A stretch of DNA of 64,000 nucleotides from Tenggerimyces sp963762635 (lineage in GTDB: Bacteria; Actinomycetota; Actinomycetes; Propionibacteriales; Actinopolymorphaceae): positions 62,001-126,000 of the forward strand of contig CAVXLQ010000023.1 of assembly GCA_963762635.1 (NCBI GenBank). The letters are read 5' to 3'. Of this stretch, positions 44,987 through 54,676 are shown in pieces (position 1 is the stretch's first letter; the number at the start of each line of letters is the position of its first letter). The notes beneath the pieces were generated by a model that worked only from the letters and a program-made list of their open reading frames with translations, ran no database searches and was not told the origin of the DNA. A program made the translations under genes and the position numbers.

Positions 44987-46228
44987 TCAACCGCCCGTCA
45001 GTACGAGATACTGCGCGCTGATCAGCTGCTGGACCTCCAGCAGCGAAGTGCCGCTCGCCTGGGCGACGTAGCGATCGACGGCTACCTGGCAGGAGAAACC
45101 TGCCCGCAGGCCCGGCTTCCCGAGCTTCAGGGAGAAGCACGCCGCCTGCCCGAGACCCTTCGGAGGCGCCGCGACGGCGTACGCGTGCTCGGCGACGGCG
45201 GCGAGGTCGGTGTTCAGGCGCTCTGCCTGCGGGGGGCTTCCGGCGCGCAGGACGGTGGCGCGGTTGGCGGCGATGGCATCGACCTCGGCGGCCCGGAGGA
45301 GACCGATGACTCCCTGCGGTTCGGTGAAAAAATGTGTGGCGGTCAGCGGTCCGCCGGAGAAGGCCCACGATGCCAGCGACCCCTTGGCGTCGACGGCCAG
45401 CGTCTTGCCCAGCAGGCCCTTCGGGTCGACCGGAAGCGCCGTCAGGCTCGCCGCCCCCTTGAACTCGCCGAACAGTTGTTTCTGCCGTGCCAGGACGTTC
45501 GCGACGACGGTCTGCAGTGTCGCGAACGACTTGGTCTTGCTCAGCGCGTAGACGATCAGCAAGCCCCTGCCGGACGACTCCACCGCGGTGACGTCACGTT
45601 CGTCGGAGTTCGTCTCGGCCGCGACGAGGGCGCGGGGATGGGCCGGGAGGACGATCTTCCGACCGCGCTGATCGGTCTCGCTGGTGGGCTCGAGGTGCTT
45701 CGCGTGCAGGCCCCGTGCCGCCTTGGCCGCCTCGGCCGGACTTCGGAAGAGCAGCACCGAGGACGAGACCTCGTCGGCCGGGGTCTCCGTTCGCCGGGTG
45801 GCGCCGAAGCCCGTCACCCACTCCTCGAGCGGGGCCGTGAAGTAGTACATGTCGGACAGGGTCTTGCCGTCGGCGATCACGGTCGACGGTGGCCCCAGTT
45901 TGGTCAGGGTGCGGTCGAAGTCGTAGGGATCGACGACATACTCCGCCAGCCGGTAGGCCTCGGCGACCTCGCCGGCCTCCTCGCTCGCCACCACCGCTTG
46001 GACCTTGCTCGCCGTGGCCGTGAACTCGCCGAGGTCGAGTGCGGCCGCGGGCACGACCGGTGTCGTGCTCGGCGTACTCGCTGTGGTGGGCGTCGTGGTG
46101 GCGCTCGACGCTGTGGTGCTCGGCACTGTGGTCGGTGGCGTGCTGCCCGGGACCGCGTCGGGCGAGCCGCACGCTCCGAGCGTCAGCAGCACTATCGCAA
46201 GGACAAGGCCACGAGTGATCGGCGACAT
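44987..46228 (-). CDS. Secreted lipoprotein, DUF7373-like
   Basis: Lipoprotein of 413 residues. The signal peptide MSPITRGLVLAIVLLTLGAC ends with a lipobox (LGAC, modified Cys20), followed by a Thr/Ser/Pro-rich linker (about 25-55). The remainder has two related halves; DPYDFDRTLTKLGPPSTV and GATRRTETPADEVSSSVLLF resemble the DUF7373 lipoproteins described from mycobacteria and relatives. Two C-terminal cysteines (AACFSLKLG, AGFSCQVAVD) are likely paired. The function is unknown. It is divergent from the DinB-like gene at 46290. Confidence 0.82.
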   Translation of the reverse strand: MSPITRGLVLAIVLLTLGACGSPDAVPGSTPPTTVPSTTASSATTTPTTASTPSTTPVVPAAALDLGEFTATASKVQAVVASEEAGEVAEAYRLAEYVVDPYDFDRTLTKLGPPSTVIADGKTLSDMYYFTAPLEEWVTGFGATRRTETPADEVSSSVLLFRSPAEAAKAARGLHAKHLEPTSETDQRGRKIVLPAHPRALVAAETNSDERDVTAVESSGRGLLIVYALSKTKSFATLQTVVANVLARQKQLFGEFKGAASLTALPVDPKGLLGKTLAVDAKGSLASWAFSGGPLTATHFFTEPQGVIGLLRAAEVDAIAANRATVLRAGSPPQAERLNTDLAAVAEHAYAVAAPPKGLGQAACFSLKLGKPGLRAGFSCQVAVDRYVAQASGTSLLEVQQLISAQYLVLTGG

Positions 46229-46289
46229 GTGTTCTACCCCGTATGTCGATGTGTCCGTGCACTCTAACGACGACGCAAAGGAGCACGAC

Positions 46290-46949
46290 ATGGACAGCGC
46301 CAAGCTCTATGACGCCACGTACGCGCGGATCGTCGATCTGCTGACCGGCGCTGATCCGGCGACGCCCGTCGAGGCGTGCCCGGGCTGGAACGTCCAGGAC
46401 CTGGCCGCACACCTCGCGGGCGGCCTCGCCGCGTTCGTCGTCCGCGACTTCGACGCGGGCGAGCACGAGAACTTCGGCGAACGGATCGTCGCCGAACGCC
46501 GTGGTCAGTCCATCGAGGCCAGCCTCGCCGAGTGGGCGAAGAACCGCGAGACCGCCACCGAGGCCATCGAGTCGCCGATGGGCGCGGTGCTGGTCGCCGA
46601 GGTCGTCGGACACGAGCAGGACCTGCGCACCGCGCTCGGCCAGCCCGGCGCCCGCGACGATCAGGCCGTACGCGTCGCGCTCGACCGCCCGCTGCAGGAG
46701 CTCGCGAAGAAGCTGGCGAGCGACGACCTCGCACTGGAGATCGTGCTCGACACGGACAGGTCGGCGTACGGCGAGGGCGCACCCAGCGCGACGCTGACCA
46801 CCAGCGCCTACGAGCTCGGCCGCGTGATGGGCGGCCGGCGGACCGAGGCGGAAGTCCGCGCGCTCGACTGGGGCGGCGCCGACCCGGAGCCGTACCTGCC
46901 GGCGCTGAAGCTGTTCGGCACGTTCCGCGAGACCTCGCTGGAGGAGTAG
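46290..46949 (+). CDS. Maleylpyruvate isomerase/mycothiol-type DinB protein
   Basis: Protein of 219 residues with an N-terminal MDMPI-type four-helix domain (YDATYARIVDLLTGADPATP, VEACPGWNVQDLAAHLAGGL, where the CPGW-x-V-x-D-x-x-AH pattern provides the first metal histidine) and a second metal histidine in EVVGHEQDLRTAL. Members use mycothiol as thiol cofactor or are structural relatives. AAAGGAG precedes ATG 46290. The next gene starts 4 bases after its stop. It supports mycothiol use by the host, which contrasts with the glutathione-type genes at 7427-9755. Confidence 0.9.
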   Translation: MDSAKLYDATYARIVDLLTGADPATPVEACPGWNVQDLAAHLAGGLAAFVVRDFDAGEHENFGERIVAERRGQSIEASLAEWAKNRETATEAIESPMGAVLVAEVVGHEQDLRTALGQPGARDDQAVRVALDRPLQELAKKLASDDLALEIVLDTDRSAYGEGAPSATLTTSAYELGRVMGGRRTEAEVRALDWGGADPEPYLPALKLFGTFRETSLEE

Positions 46950-46953
46950 GTAG

Positions 46954-48030
46954 ATGAACCGCGAACAGGTCCTCGCGTACCGCTGGAAGGCACACGGGCT
47001 CGGCAGGGACGGCGACCTCGGCGTGCTCAGAGTGCTGACCCTTGGCATCCCGGACACGCCGTACGGCTCGGCCCGCGCCGCGCTGGCGATGCGCATGGAC
47101 GACGCGCCCGCCGAGGACGCGGACGGCTACACGCTCGCGTGGACGTTCCGAGGCGCCCCGCACCTGCACCGCACCGAGGACATTCCCCACCTGGCCAAGG
47201 CGCTCTGGCCGGCGAGCGACGCCGACGCCACCTCGCGACTCGTCGCCGAACGCAAGCCGTTGAAGGAGGCGGGCATCGGCGGGCTCGAGGCGTTCGAGAC
47301 CGCGGCCAAGGCGATGCGGAAGGTCGTCAAGAAGGCGATGCCCAAGGGCCAGGTGAGCGCCGGCGTCACCAAGGAGCTGCCGAAGGCGTACTCGTACGAG
47401 TGCCGCGGCTGCAAGGCGACGCACGTCTACGGCGGCCTGTTCCAGCAGGTCGGCCTGCCCGGTGGCGTACGACTCGTACCGGGTGGCAAGACCACGTTGA
47501 CAACGGCGTTCGACAAGTACCCGTTGCCGAAGAAGGCCGAGGGTACGGAGGACGTGATCCGCGCGTACCTCAGGCTGCACGGACCGGCGACGCTCGGCGA
47601 GGCGGCCGGCTACCTCGGAACGAGCCAGGCCGCCGCCAAGCACGCGTGGTCAGAGGGTGGCTTGGCCGACTTCGAGCTGAACGGCAAGCAGGTCTGGCTA
47701 CCCGAGGACCAGCTGGACGCGCTCAGCAAGGCGAAACCAGGTAAGGAGATCCGCCTGATCCCGCCTGGCGACCCGTACCTGCAAATGCGCGACCGCGACC
47801 TGCTGGTGCCGGAACGTCAACGGCAGAAGGAGATCTGGCGGATGCTCGGCAACCCCGGAGCCGTGCTCGTCGGCCCCGAGGTCGCCGGCATCTGGCGGTC
47901 ACGCCTGAGCGGAAAGAAGCTCACGCTGACCGTGCAGCCGTTCGACGGCAAGATCCCCGTCAAGGCACTGCAGGCCGAGGCCGAACGGCTCGCCGCCGCA
48001 CGTGGCGCGACGGCCGTCGACCTCGCCTAG
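46954..48030 (+). CDS. Winged-helix DNA-binding protein, AlkZ-related
   Basis: Protein of 358 residues in the winged-helix family that includes the DNA glycosylase AlkZ/YcaQ. Visible family segments are QVLAYRWKAHGLGRD at the N-terminus, GYTLAWTFRGAPHLHRTEDI, LRLHGPATLGEAAGYLGTSQ and VLVGPEVAGIWRSRLSGKKL. The AlkZ-like Q-x-Q active-site motif is not obvious; HLHR occupies the comparable place. Glycosylase activity is therefore uncertain. It ends 3 bases from the convergent peptidase gene. Confidence 0.8.
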   Translation: MNREQVLAYRWKAHGLGRDGDLGVLRVLTLGIPDTPYGSARAALAMRMDDAPAEDADGYTLAWTFRGAPHLHRTEDIPHLAKALWPASDADATSRLVAERKPLKEAGIGGLEAFETAAKAMRKVVKKAMPKGQVSAGVTKELPKAYSYECRGCKATHVYGGLFQQVGLPGGVRLVPGGKTTLTTAFDKYPLPKKAEGTEDVIRAYLRLHGPATLGEAAGYLGTSQAAAKHAWSEGGLADFELNGKQVWLPEDQLDALSKAKPGKEIRLIPPGDPYLQMRDRDLLVPERQRQKEIWRMLGNPGAVLVGPEVAGIWRSRLSGKKLTLTVQPFDGKIPVKALQAEAERLAAARGATAVDLA

Positions 48031-48033
48031 GAC

Positions 48034-49542
48034 CTACTGAACGAAGCCGTACGGGCCCACCGGGCTCGGCTTGCGCTGGCTTCGGGCGCCGGTCTCGCCG
48101 AGACCGGGCTTCTCCATCGCCGGGCAGCGCAGCCCCCGCTTCGGCACCTTCAGGTCGATCAGGTACGCGTCGACCGCATTGTCGACACACGAGGTGATGC
48201 CCCAGCCGTAGGCCGTGTGGCCCCAGCCTTCGTACGTGACGAGGCGCGCGCCGCTCTGTCGCGCCGCGGCCTGGTTCCACTCGTACACGGTCGCCGGGTC
48301 GTGCACGTTGCCGACCATCACCAGCGGCGGCGCGCCCTTGACGCGCAACCGCTGCTGCGGGTTGGTGTTCTTCGTCCCGCTGCCGACGCAGGTCAGCGCG
48401 TGGTCGACGTACGGCGACCACTGGACGTTCGGGAAGTGCACGGCCAGCAGCGTCCGCAACGCCTTGTAGTGCTTGTAGTTGTGGACGGGGTACGACCAGT
48501 CGTTGCACCAGATCGACGGGTACGGATCGTTCACGATGGGCCCCGCGAACCGCTTCGCCTTCACGGCCTTGCCCGCGCCCAGAGCGGCGAAGTACTTCGC
48601 CAGCTCGCCCCAGCTCGGTGGGTCGATCGTCCCGAACGCCATGCCCGCGAGGTCGTAGAACGAGATCGGGGTGCCCTCGGAGTCGACGAGCTTCCCGGCC
48701 TTCGCCTTCTTGCGCAGCTCGCCGTAGAACTTCTTCGTGTTCTTGCCGTACAACGCGCACTGCGGCGTCTTTTCACACCACTTGGCGAACTCGACGAACG
48801 CTTCCTCGATCGGCGCCGTCTCGGTCCGCATGAACTCCCAAGCCGTACGGAGGCTGTGGTCCATGTTGCCGTCCATCACCAGCGCGCGAACGCGCTTCGG
48901 GAACAGCTCGGCGTACTGCTGCCCCATCAGGCTGCCGTACGAATAGCCAACGTAGGTGAGCTTCTGCTCGCCGAGCGCCGCGCGGATCGCGTCCATGTCG
49001 CGCACGGTGTTGAGGTTGCCGGCGTGGGACGCGAGCTTGCCGGAGTTGGCTCGGCAGCTGTCATGCAGCTTGCGGTTGATGCGGGCCAGCTTGTCGAACT
49101 CCGCTTGGCTGGTCGGATGCTTCGCCGCGTCGGACGCGCTCGACAGGTCCGCGTCGCAGCGCAGCTGGCTGCTGGTGTTGATGCCCCGCGGGTCGAAGCC
49201 GACCTGGTCGAACCGTGCCCGCACCTTGGTGGTCAAGGGCTGGCTGAACTTGACGAAGTCGACACCGGAGCCGCCGGGACCGCCCGGGTCCAGCAGAACC
49301 GCGCCGATTCGCGTGCCGGGACCAGTCGCCTTGCGGCGGGCGAGACCGATCGTGATCTTCTCGCCGTTCGGCTTCGACCAGTCCAACGGAACCTTGATCG
49401 ACCCACAGTCGACGCCCGCCACATCGGACTCGGGACAAGGCTTCCAGTCGATCGACGGCGTGGCCGCGGTGGCCGGTGCGATCGTGCCGCCGGTGAAGGC
49501 GACAGCCACCACCAGCGCCCCGACCATTGTTCGGGAACGCAT
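48034..49542 (-). CDS. Secreted tripeptidyl aminopeptidase-like alpha/beta hydrolase
   Basis: Secreted serine peptidase of 502 residues (SlpD/SlpE, TAP-like group). The signal peptide is RSRTMVGALVVAVAFTGGTI then APATAA. The alpha/beta hydrolase core has LLDPGGPGGSGVDFVKF (oxyanion region), the nucleophile elbow in YVGYSYGSLMGQQYAEL, and the TAP C-terminal domain with PPLVMVGNVHDPATVYEW and YEGWGHTAYGWG (catalytic histidine). Cysteine pairs suit an extracellular protein. GGGGGAT lies just before ATG 49542. It likely releases N-terminal peptides from proteins degraded outside the cell, complementing the M36 protease. Confidence 0.93.
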   Translation of the reverse strand: MRSRTMVGALVVAVAFTGGTIAPATAATPSIDWKPCPESDVAGVDCGSIKVPLDWSKPNGEKITIGLARRKATGPGTRIGAVLLDPGGPGGSGVDFVKFSQPLTTKVRARFDQVGFDPRGINTSSQLRCDADLSSASDAAKHPTSQAEFDKLARINRKLHDSCRANSGKLASHAGNLNTVRDMDAIRAALGEQKLTYVGYSYGSLMGQQYAELFPKRVRALVMDGNMDHSLRTAWEFMRTETAPIEEAFVEFAKWCEKTPQCALYGKNTKKFYGELRKKAKAGKLVDSEGTPISFYDLAGMAFGTIDPPSWGELAKYFAALGAGKAVKAKRFAGPIVNDPYPSIWCNDWSYPVHNYKHYKALRTLLAVHFPNVQWSPYVDHALTCVGSGTKNTNPQQRLRVKGAPPLVMVGNVHDPATVYEWNQAAARQSGARLVTYEGWGHTAYGWGITSCVDNAVDAYLIDLKVPKRGLRCPAMEKPGLGETGARSQRKPSPVGPYGFVQ

Positions 49543-49591
49543 GTATCCCCCGTTCTCGATCCGGATCAGAACGGGGCTCATCATGCCCGTT

Positions 49592-50746
<1,155 letters not shown>

Positions 50747-50848
50747 CTTGTGGTGGCTCACAGCTTCGGAGCGTACGCGTCCGGGTCCGGTCGCAGCGAT
50801 TTGGGCGGGGGAGTGTAAAGGTTGGGGCAACACATGGAGGATTCCACG

Positions 50849-51370
50849 ATGAGCGACGATCGGCCGAAGACACCGATGCCCAGCTGGCCCAGCGATCCGA
50901 AGGACGCTGCGGTCGTACCGTCCGATCGGCCGAGGTACGTGCTGATCTCGGTGATCCTGATGTACGTCGGCGGCGTCGTGTCTGCCGTCTCGGCGGGACT
51001 CACGTACTTCATCGCCCCGCGCGAGGCGCTGCGCGAGGCAGCCGAGCAGTCCCTGCAGCAGCGCAAGCAGGCGGTGACGCCTCAAGCCGTCGACGCGCTT
51101 GTCAACTCGACGGTCATGATGGTGGTCAGCATCATGGTCGTCTCGGCCATCGTCTGGGCGGTGATCGGCTACTTCACCAGCAGGCGCATGAACTGGGCCC
51201 GGATGATCGCGACCGTGCTCGGCGTGCTGAACGTGTTCGCGACGTTCACGTTCTTCGGGCGTACGCCGTCCGCGTTGCTGCTCATGCTGATCGGCCTGGT
51301 CGCGATCGCGATGCTCTGGGCGCCGGCCTCGCGTCAATGGTTCGGTACGACTCCCCGACTGAAGGTCTGA
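50849..51370 (+). CDS. Membrane protein of unknown function
   Basis: Protein of 173 residues with a polar Pro-rich N-terminus (about 30 residues) and four helices (YVLISVILMYVGGVVSAVSA, MVVSIMVVSAIVWAVIGYFT, ATVLGVLNVFATFTFFG, LLLMLIGLVAIAMLWAP). It resembles common actinobacterial proteins with a cytoplasmic proline-rich head. The ATG at 50849 was chosen because GGAGG (50836-50840) lies 8 bases upstream; an upstream ATG at 50834 would overlap that site. The SDR gene starts 5 bases after its stop. Confidence 0.8.
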   Translation: MSDDRPKTPMPSWPSDPKDAAVVPSDRPRYVLISVILMYVGGVVSAVSAGLTYFIAPREALREAAEQSLQQRKQAVTPQAVDALVNSTVMMVVSIMVVSAIVWAVIGYFTSRRMNWARMIATVLGVLNVFATFTFFGRTPSALLLMLIGLVAIAMLWAPASRQWFGTTPRLKV

Positions 51371-51375
51371 GGCGA

Positions 51376-52155
51376 ATGCCCACCGCGCTCATCACCGGAC
51401 CGACCGTCGGCATCGGGAACGCGTTTGCCGACGCGTTGGCCAGACGCGGCTACGACCTCGTGCTCGTCGCTCGGGACGAGGAGCGGCTGAAGACGGTCGC
51501 CGCCGACTTCACCGAGCGCTATCGCGTCGCCGTCGAGGTGCTGCCGGCCGACCTCGCGGACCGTGAGCAGCTGACCACGGTCGAGGAGCGCCTGCGCTCG
51601 CCCGGCGAGGGGCAGGCCCACGTCGACCTGCTGGTGAACAACGCCGGGTTCACGCTCAAGGAGAACATCGTCGACTCCTCGTCCGACGACGAGGAGCGGC
51701 TGCTGGACGTGCTCGTCGTCGCCGTGATGCGGCTGGCGAAGGCGGCGTTGCCGGGCATGATCACGCGTCGCGCGGGCGGGATCATCAACGTCTCGAGCGT
51801 CGCGGGCTACGCGCCGTACGGAACGTACGGGGCGGCGAAGATCTGGGTGACCACGTTCACCGAGGGCCTGTCGTTCGACCTCGAGGGCACCGGCGTACGG
51901 GCCATCGCGGTGTGCCCGGGCTACGTCCACACCGAGTTCCACCAGCGCGCGGGCGTGAAGGTCGTCGCGCCGGACTTCATGTGGATTCCGGTCGAGAAGG
52001 TGGTCAACGAGGCGCTCGCGTCGCTGTTCCGCGGAACGGGCTCACCGGTCGTGATCCCGTCGCCGCAGTACAAGGTGCTGATGGCCGCCGCCAAGCTCGC
52101 GCCCCGCAACCTGGTGCTCAGGATCGCCCGCGGTCAGCGCGAGAAGAAGGCATAG
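51376..52155 (+). CDS. Short-chain dehydrogenase/reductase
   Basis: Classical SDR of 259 residues. The nucleotide motif is TALITGPTVGIGNAFADALA (TGxxxGIG), the NNAG motif is in LLVNNAGFTLKEN and the catalytic serine, tyrosine and lysine lie in GIINVSSVAGYAPYGTYGAA-KIW (YxxxK). The substrate is unknown. Its 3' end overlaps the opposite-strand kinase-like gene by 38 bases. Confidence 0.95.
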   Translation: MPTALITGPTVGIGNAFADALARRGYDLVLVARDEERLKTVAADFTERYRVAVEVLPADLADREQLTTVEERLRSPGEGQAHVDLLVNNAGFTLKENIVDSSSDDEERLLDVLVVAVMRLAKAALPGMITRRAGGIINVSSVAGYAPYGTYGAAKIWVTTFTEGLSFDLEGTGVRAIAVCPGYVHTEFHQRAGVKVVAPDFMWIPVEKVVNEALASLFRGTGSPVVIPSPQYKVLMAAAKLAPRNLVLRIARGQREKKA

Positions 52156-53131
52156 CTCGCAGCCCGGACAGCAGCTCGCCGAACTCGGCGTAGGTCTCGG
52201 CCAGCCTCTCGACCTGGCCGGTCCGGTGCCGCTCGAGCCGGACGGCGCCGAGATGGCGGGCGCGATAGATCAACGCGGCGGCGGGGTGGGTGTCGAGCGG
52301 GCCGTACGTCTTCCAGAAACTGCCTCGTTCGGGACTCGTCCGCCGCTCCGCCATGAAGATCGTCCAGTCGGCGTCCGGCGCACCCCAGCTCGCGCGATCG
52401 AAGTCGAGGACGCCGGTGACGGTCAGCGGTCCGGCGCCCGCGGCGACCATGCAGTTGACCGTCCAGAGGTCTCCGGACATCAGCCGCGGCGTGGTGACCT
52501 CGTCGAGGACGTCCCGGTACTTCTCCGCGAGCGCCGCGACGAGACGGACGTCCTTCGCGTCCAGCCGGACGTCCTCCAGGTCGGCCGCCGTGTCCTCGAA
52601 CGAGGAGATCAGGGCGTCGCTCCAGCGGCCGAACGATGGTCCGGCGATCGGGCCGAAGTGCGGACCGGTGACGTCGTGGACGAGCCGGGCGATCGTGCCG
52701 AGCTGGGCGAAGAGCGGCCCCCACGCCGTTCGTGGCCGGCCGCTCAGACCCTCCGCGGCCGGGATGCCGGGGACGACGGACTGGAGCATCCAGTCGCGGC
52801 CGATCAGCTCGTGGCTGAGGTCGACGGCCAGGATCCGGGGCAGCAACGCGGCGATCGGCGCCAGGTAGGGCTGGACGGCCAGCTCGTTGCGCATGAGCTC
52901 GTGTTCGATGCGGCTCTGCCGGGCCGGCTCCGGTGCCACGCGCAGGATCGCCGGCGGCCTCGCGCCGAACTCCACGCGATAGGCGGTGTTGTACATCCCG
53001 CCGCCCAGCTCGACGGCGGTCACAGGCTCGACCTCGGCGCCGAAGGCGCGGCGGCAGATCGACCGAAGCTGCTCGGCCGTGACTGGCTGCTGGAAGGCAC
53101 CTGGCGGCCTCTCGAGCTGATGGACGTTCAC
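52118..53131 (-). CDS. APH-family phosphotransferase
   Basis: Kinase-like protein of 337 residues (aminoglycoside phosphotransferase/choline kinase fold). The N-lobe has ELGGGMYNTAYRVEFGARPP, and the catalytic loop is TPRLMSGDLWTVNCMV, where the Brenner-type HGD is SGD but Asp and Asn are kept. The metal-binding aspartate is in VLDFDRASWGAPDADW. Many such proteins are small-molecule kinases unrelated to resistance. GTG 53131 was chosen because GGAG lies 5 bases before it; an upstream start at 53152 would add MPHHGDI. Confidence 0.88.
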   Translation of the reverse strand: MNVHQLERPPGAFQQPVTAEQLRSICRRAFGAEVEPVTAVELGGGMYNTAYRVEFGARPPAILRVAPEPARQSRIEHELMRNELAVQPYLAPIAALLPRILAVDLSHELIGRDWMLQSVVPGIPAAEGLSGRPRTAWGPLFAQLGTIARLVHDVTGPHFGPIAGPSFGRWSDALISSFEDTAADLEDVRLDAKDVRLVAALAEKYRDVLDEVTTPRLMSGDLWTVNCMVAAGAGPLTVTGVLDFDRASWGAPDADWTIFMAERRTSPERGSFWKTYGPLDTHPAAALIYRARHLGAVRLERHRTGQVERLAETYAEFGELLSGLRAMPSSRADRGRS

Positions 53132-53240
53132 GATGTCTCCATGATGGGGCACCCCAAAAAGCGGTCAAACCGGCATGATCACGACCGAATCGCGAGGATG
53201 TCCGGTCGCGGACCGGCAATCAGGACTACTCTGCTGAGCT

Positions 53241-53810
53241 GTGTCGATCGATCAATCCGTGCTGTCCGCTGCCCGCGACGAGCTCCGCTCGCTGATCCAG
53301 GCGCGGGCCGTCGTCCGCGGGCGAGTCACGCTCGCGTCGGGCAAGGAGGCGGACTGGTACGTCGATCTGCGCCGCATCTCCCTCGACGGTGAGGCGGCGC
53401 CGCTGATCGGGCCGTTGATGCTCGACCTGACCCGCGACCTGGAGTACGAGGCGGTCGGCGGGCTCACGCTCGGCGCCGACCCGATCGCGACCGCCATGCT
53501 GCACACGGCCGCGGCGCGGGGCGACAGGCTGGACGCGTTCGTCGTGCGTAAGGCCGAGAAGAAGCACGGCATGCAGCGCCAGATCGAGGGCCCCGACGTG
53601 AAGGGTCGCCGCGTTCTCGCGGTCGAGGACACCTCTACCACCGGCGGATCCGTCCTCCAGGCCGTCGAAGCGCTCCGCGAGAACGGCGCCGAGGTCGTCG
53701 CCGTCGCCGTTCTGGTCGACCGCGACACCGGCGCGCGGCAGAAGATCGAGGCTGCCGGTCTGCCGTACCTCACCGTCTACGGCCTCGCCGATCTCGGCGT
53801 GGAGACGTAG
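53241..53810 (+). CDS. pyrE: Orotate phosphoribosyltransferase
   Basis: Pyrimidine-biosynthesis enzyme of 189 residues converting orotate and PRPP to OMP. The GTG-started protein shows LTLASGKEADWYVDLRR-like sequence near the N-terminus (RVTLASGKEADWYVDLR), GGLTLGADPIATAMLHTAA, the flexible catalytic loop KAEKKHGMQRQIEG and the PRPP-binding motif RRVLAVEDTSTTGGSVLQAV. The length is normal. A membrane-protein gene follows 10 bases later. Confidence 0.96.
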   Translation: MSIDQSVLSAARDELRSLIQARAVVRGRVTLASGKEADWYVDLRRISLDGEAAPLIGPLMLDLTRDLEYEAVGGLTLGADPIATAMLHTAAARGDRLDAFVVRKAEKKHGMQRQIEGPDVKGRRVLAVEDTSTTGGSVLQAVEALRENGAEVVAVAVLVDRDTGARQKIEAAGLPYLTVYGLADLGVET

Positions 53811-53820
53811 GAACAGGCGC

Positions 53821-54519
53821 ATGCTCGGGCGCGGCGGAGTCATCGCGGGCATCGTGCTGGTGTTCGTCGTGGGTGCGGTGATCGCCGGCGTGATCTGGTA
53901 CCTCGCTTTGCGGGCCGCGAAGGCACGCGTGCAGACGTTGCGCAAGCTTGCCTCGAGTCGTGGCTGGACGTTCACCGGCGAGGTTCCGGTCTCCACCCGC
54001 CAGCATTCCGGAGGCCCGTTCGGCCGCGGGCACTCGCGTACGGCGCGGAACGTCATCGCCGGCCGGCATCGCGACCTCGACGTGGAGACGTTCGACTATG
54101 CGTTCAAGGAGACGGAGACGCAGGACCAGACCACGTCGACCCAGATGAACAGGTTCGGGATCTGGCAGGTCGGGCTGCCGGCCAAGCTGCCATTCCTCGA
54201 GGTGGGCCCGGAGGCCTTGCTGGGTTCAGGAAACGGCTTCGTCTCGCTCGACCTCGAGAACGCCGAGTTCCGCCGCGCGTACCGGGTCCGCTGCGACGAC
54301 CCGAAGTTCGCGACGATCCTGCTGTCGCCGCGCCTCACCGAGCTCCTGGTCGCGTACGGCGAGGTGTGCTGGCGAATCGACGGCAACATCCTGTGGTCGT
54401 GGGACGCCGAAAATCCCGGGCCGGAGGAGATCGTCGACCGGCTCGACCTGCTGGCGGACGTCGTCGGCATGATCCCCGTCGTCGTGTGGGCCGAGTACGG
54501 GCCCTCCGAAGTAGAGTGA
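53821..54519 (+). CDS. Single-pass membrane protein of unknown function
   Basis: Protein of 232 residues with one N-terminal helix (GVIAGIVLVFVVGAVIAGVI) and a soluble beta-rich domain (about 45-232) containing RNVIAGRHRDLDVETFDYAF and RCDDPKFATILLSPRLTELL. It resembles DUF3137-like membrane-anchored proteins, but the match is weak. It lies 10 bases after pyrE and its stop is 5 bases before the leader peptide at 54525, so transcription may run into the attenuator region. Confidence 0.7.
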   Translation: MLGRGGVIAGIVLVFVVGAVIAGVIWYLALRAAKARVQTLRKLASSRGWTFTGEVPVSTRQHSGGPFGRGHSRTARNVIAGRHRDLDVETFDYAFKETETQDQTTSTQMNRFGIWQVGLPAKLPFLEVGPEALLGSGNGFVSLDLENAEFRRAYRVRCDDPKFATILLSPRLTELLVAYGEVCWRIDGNILWSWDAENPGPEEIVDRLDLLADVVGMIPVVVWAEYGPSEVE

Positions 54520-54524
54520 GTCCC

Positions 54525-54566
54525 ATGCATCGGCGTTTCCCGATCACTCCGCCCCCCGCCAGCTAG
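54525..54566 (+). CDS. Leader peptide MHRRFPITPPPAS
   Basis: Thirteen codons from ATG 54525 to TAG 54564-54566 encode MHRRFPITPPPAS. A purine-rich GAGTGAG lies directly upstream. Three consecutive prolines just before the stop would slow or stall a ribosome, and the stop codon lies in the loop of a GC hairpin (54554-54571). It precedes an EamA exporter gene and a terminator-like hairpin, the layout of a ribosome-controlled attenuator. Confidence 0.55.
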   Translation: MHRRFPITPPPAS

Positions 54567-54620
54567 CGGGGCGCGTTCTCGCGTTGCCGATCGCCCTCTC
54601 GTAGGCGGTCGGCTTTCTTC
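54554..54620 (+). promoter_or_regulatory. Transcription attenuator before the EamA exporter
   Basis: Hairpin 1 pairs CCCCGC (54554-54559) with GCGGGG (54566-54571) across the leader peptide stop. Hairpin 2 pairs CCGATCGCC (54587-54595) with GGCGGTCGG (54604-54612, one G-U pair) and is followed by CTTTCTTC, the form of an intrinsic terminator. A third pairing, GGGGCG (54568-54573) with CGCCCT (54592-54597, one G-U), would exclude both others and act as antiterminator. A ribosome stalled on the PPP codons would cover hairpin 1 and favour the antiterminator. The pairing is seen in sequence; the switch is inferred. Confidence 0.5.
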
Positions 54621-54676
54621 TGCTGGCGGCGTCCCGCTCCCGCGACCTTTCTCTCCTCTTCGCGCTGGAGCCTTCC

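Noticed and set aside
52118..53131. Aminoglycoside resistance gene
   Set aside because: Only the general APH fold is seen. The catalytic loop is SGD rather than HGD and no resistance context exists.
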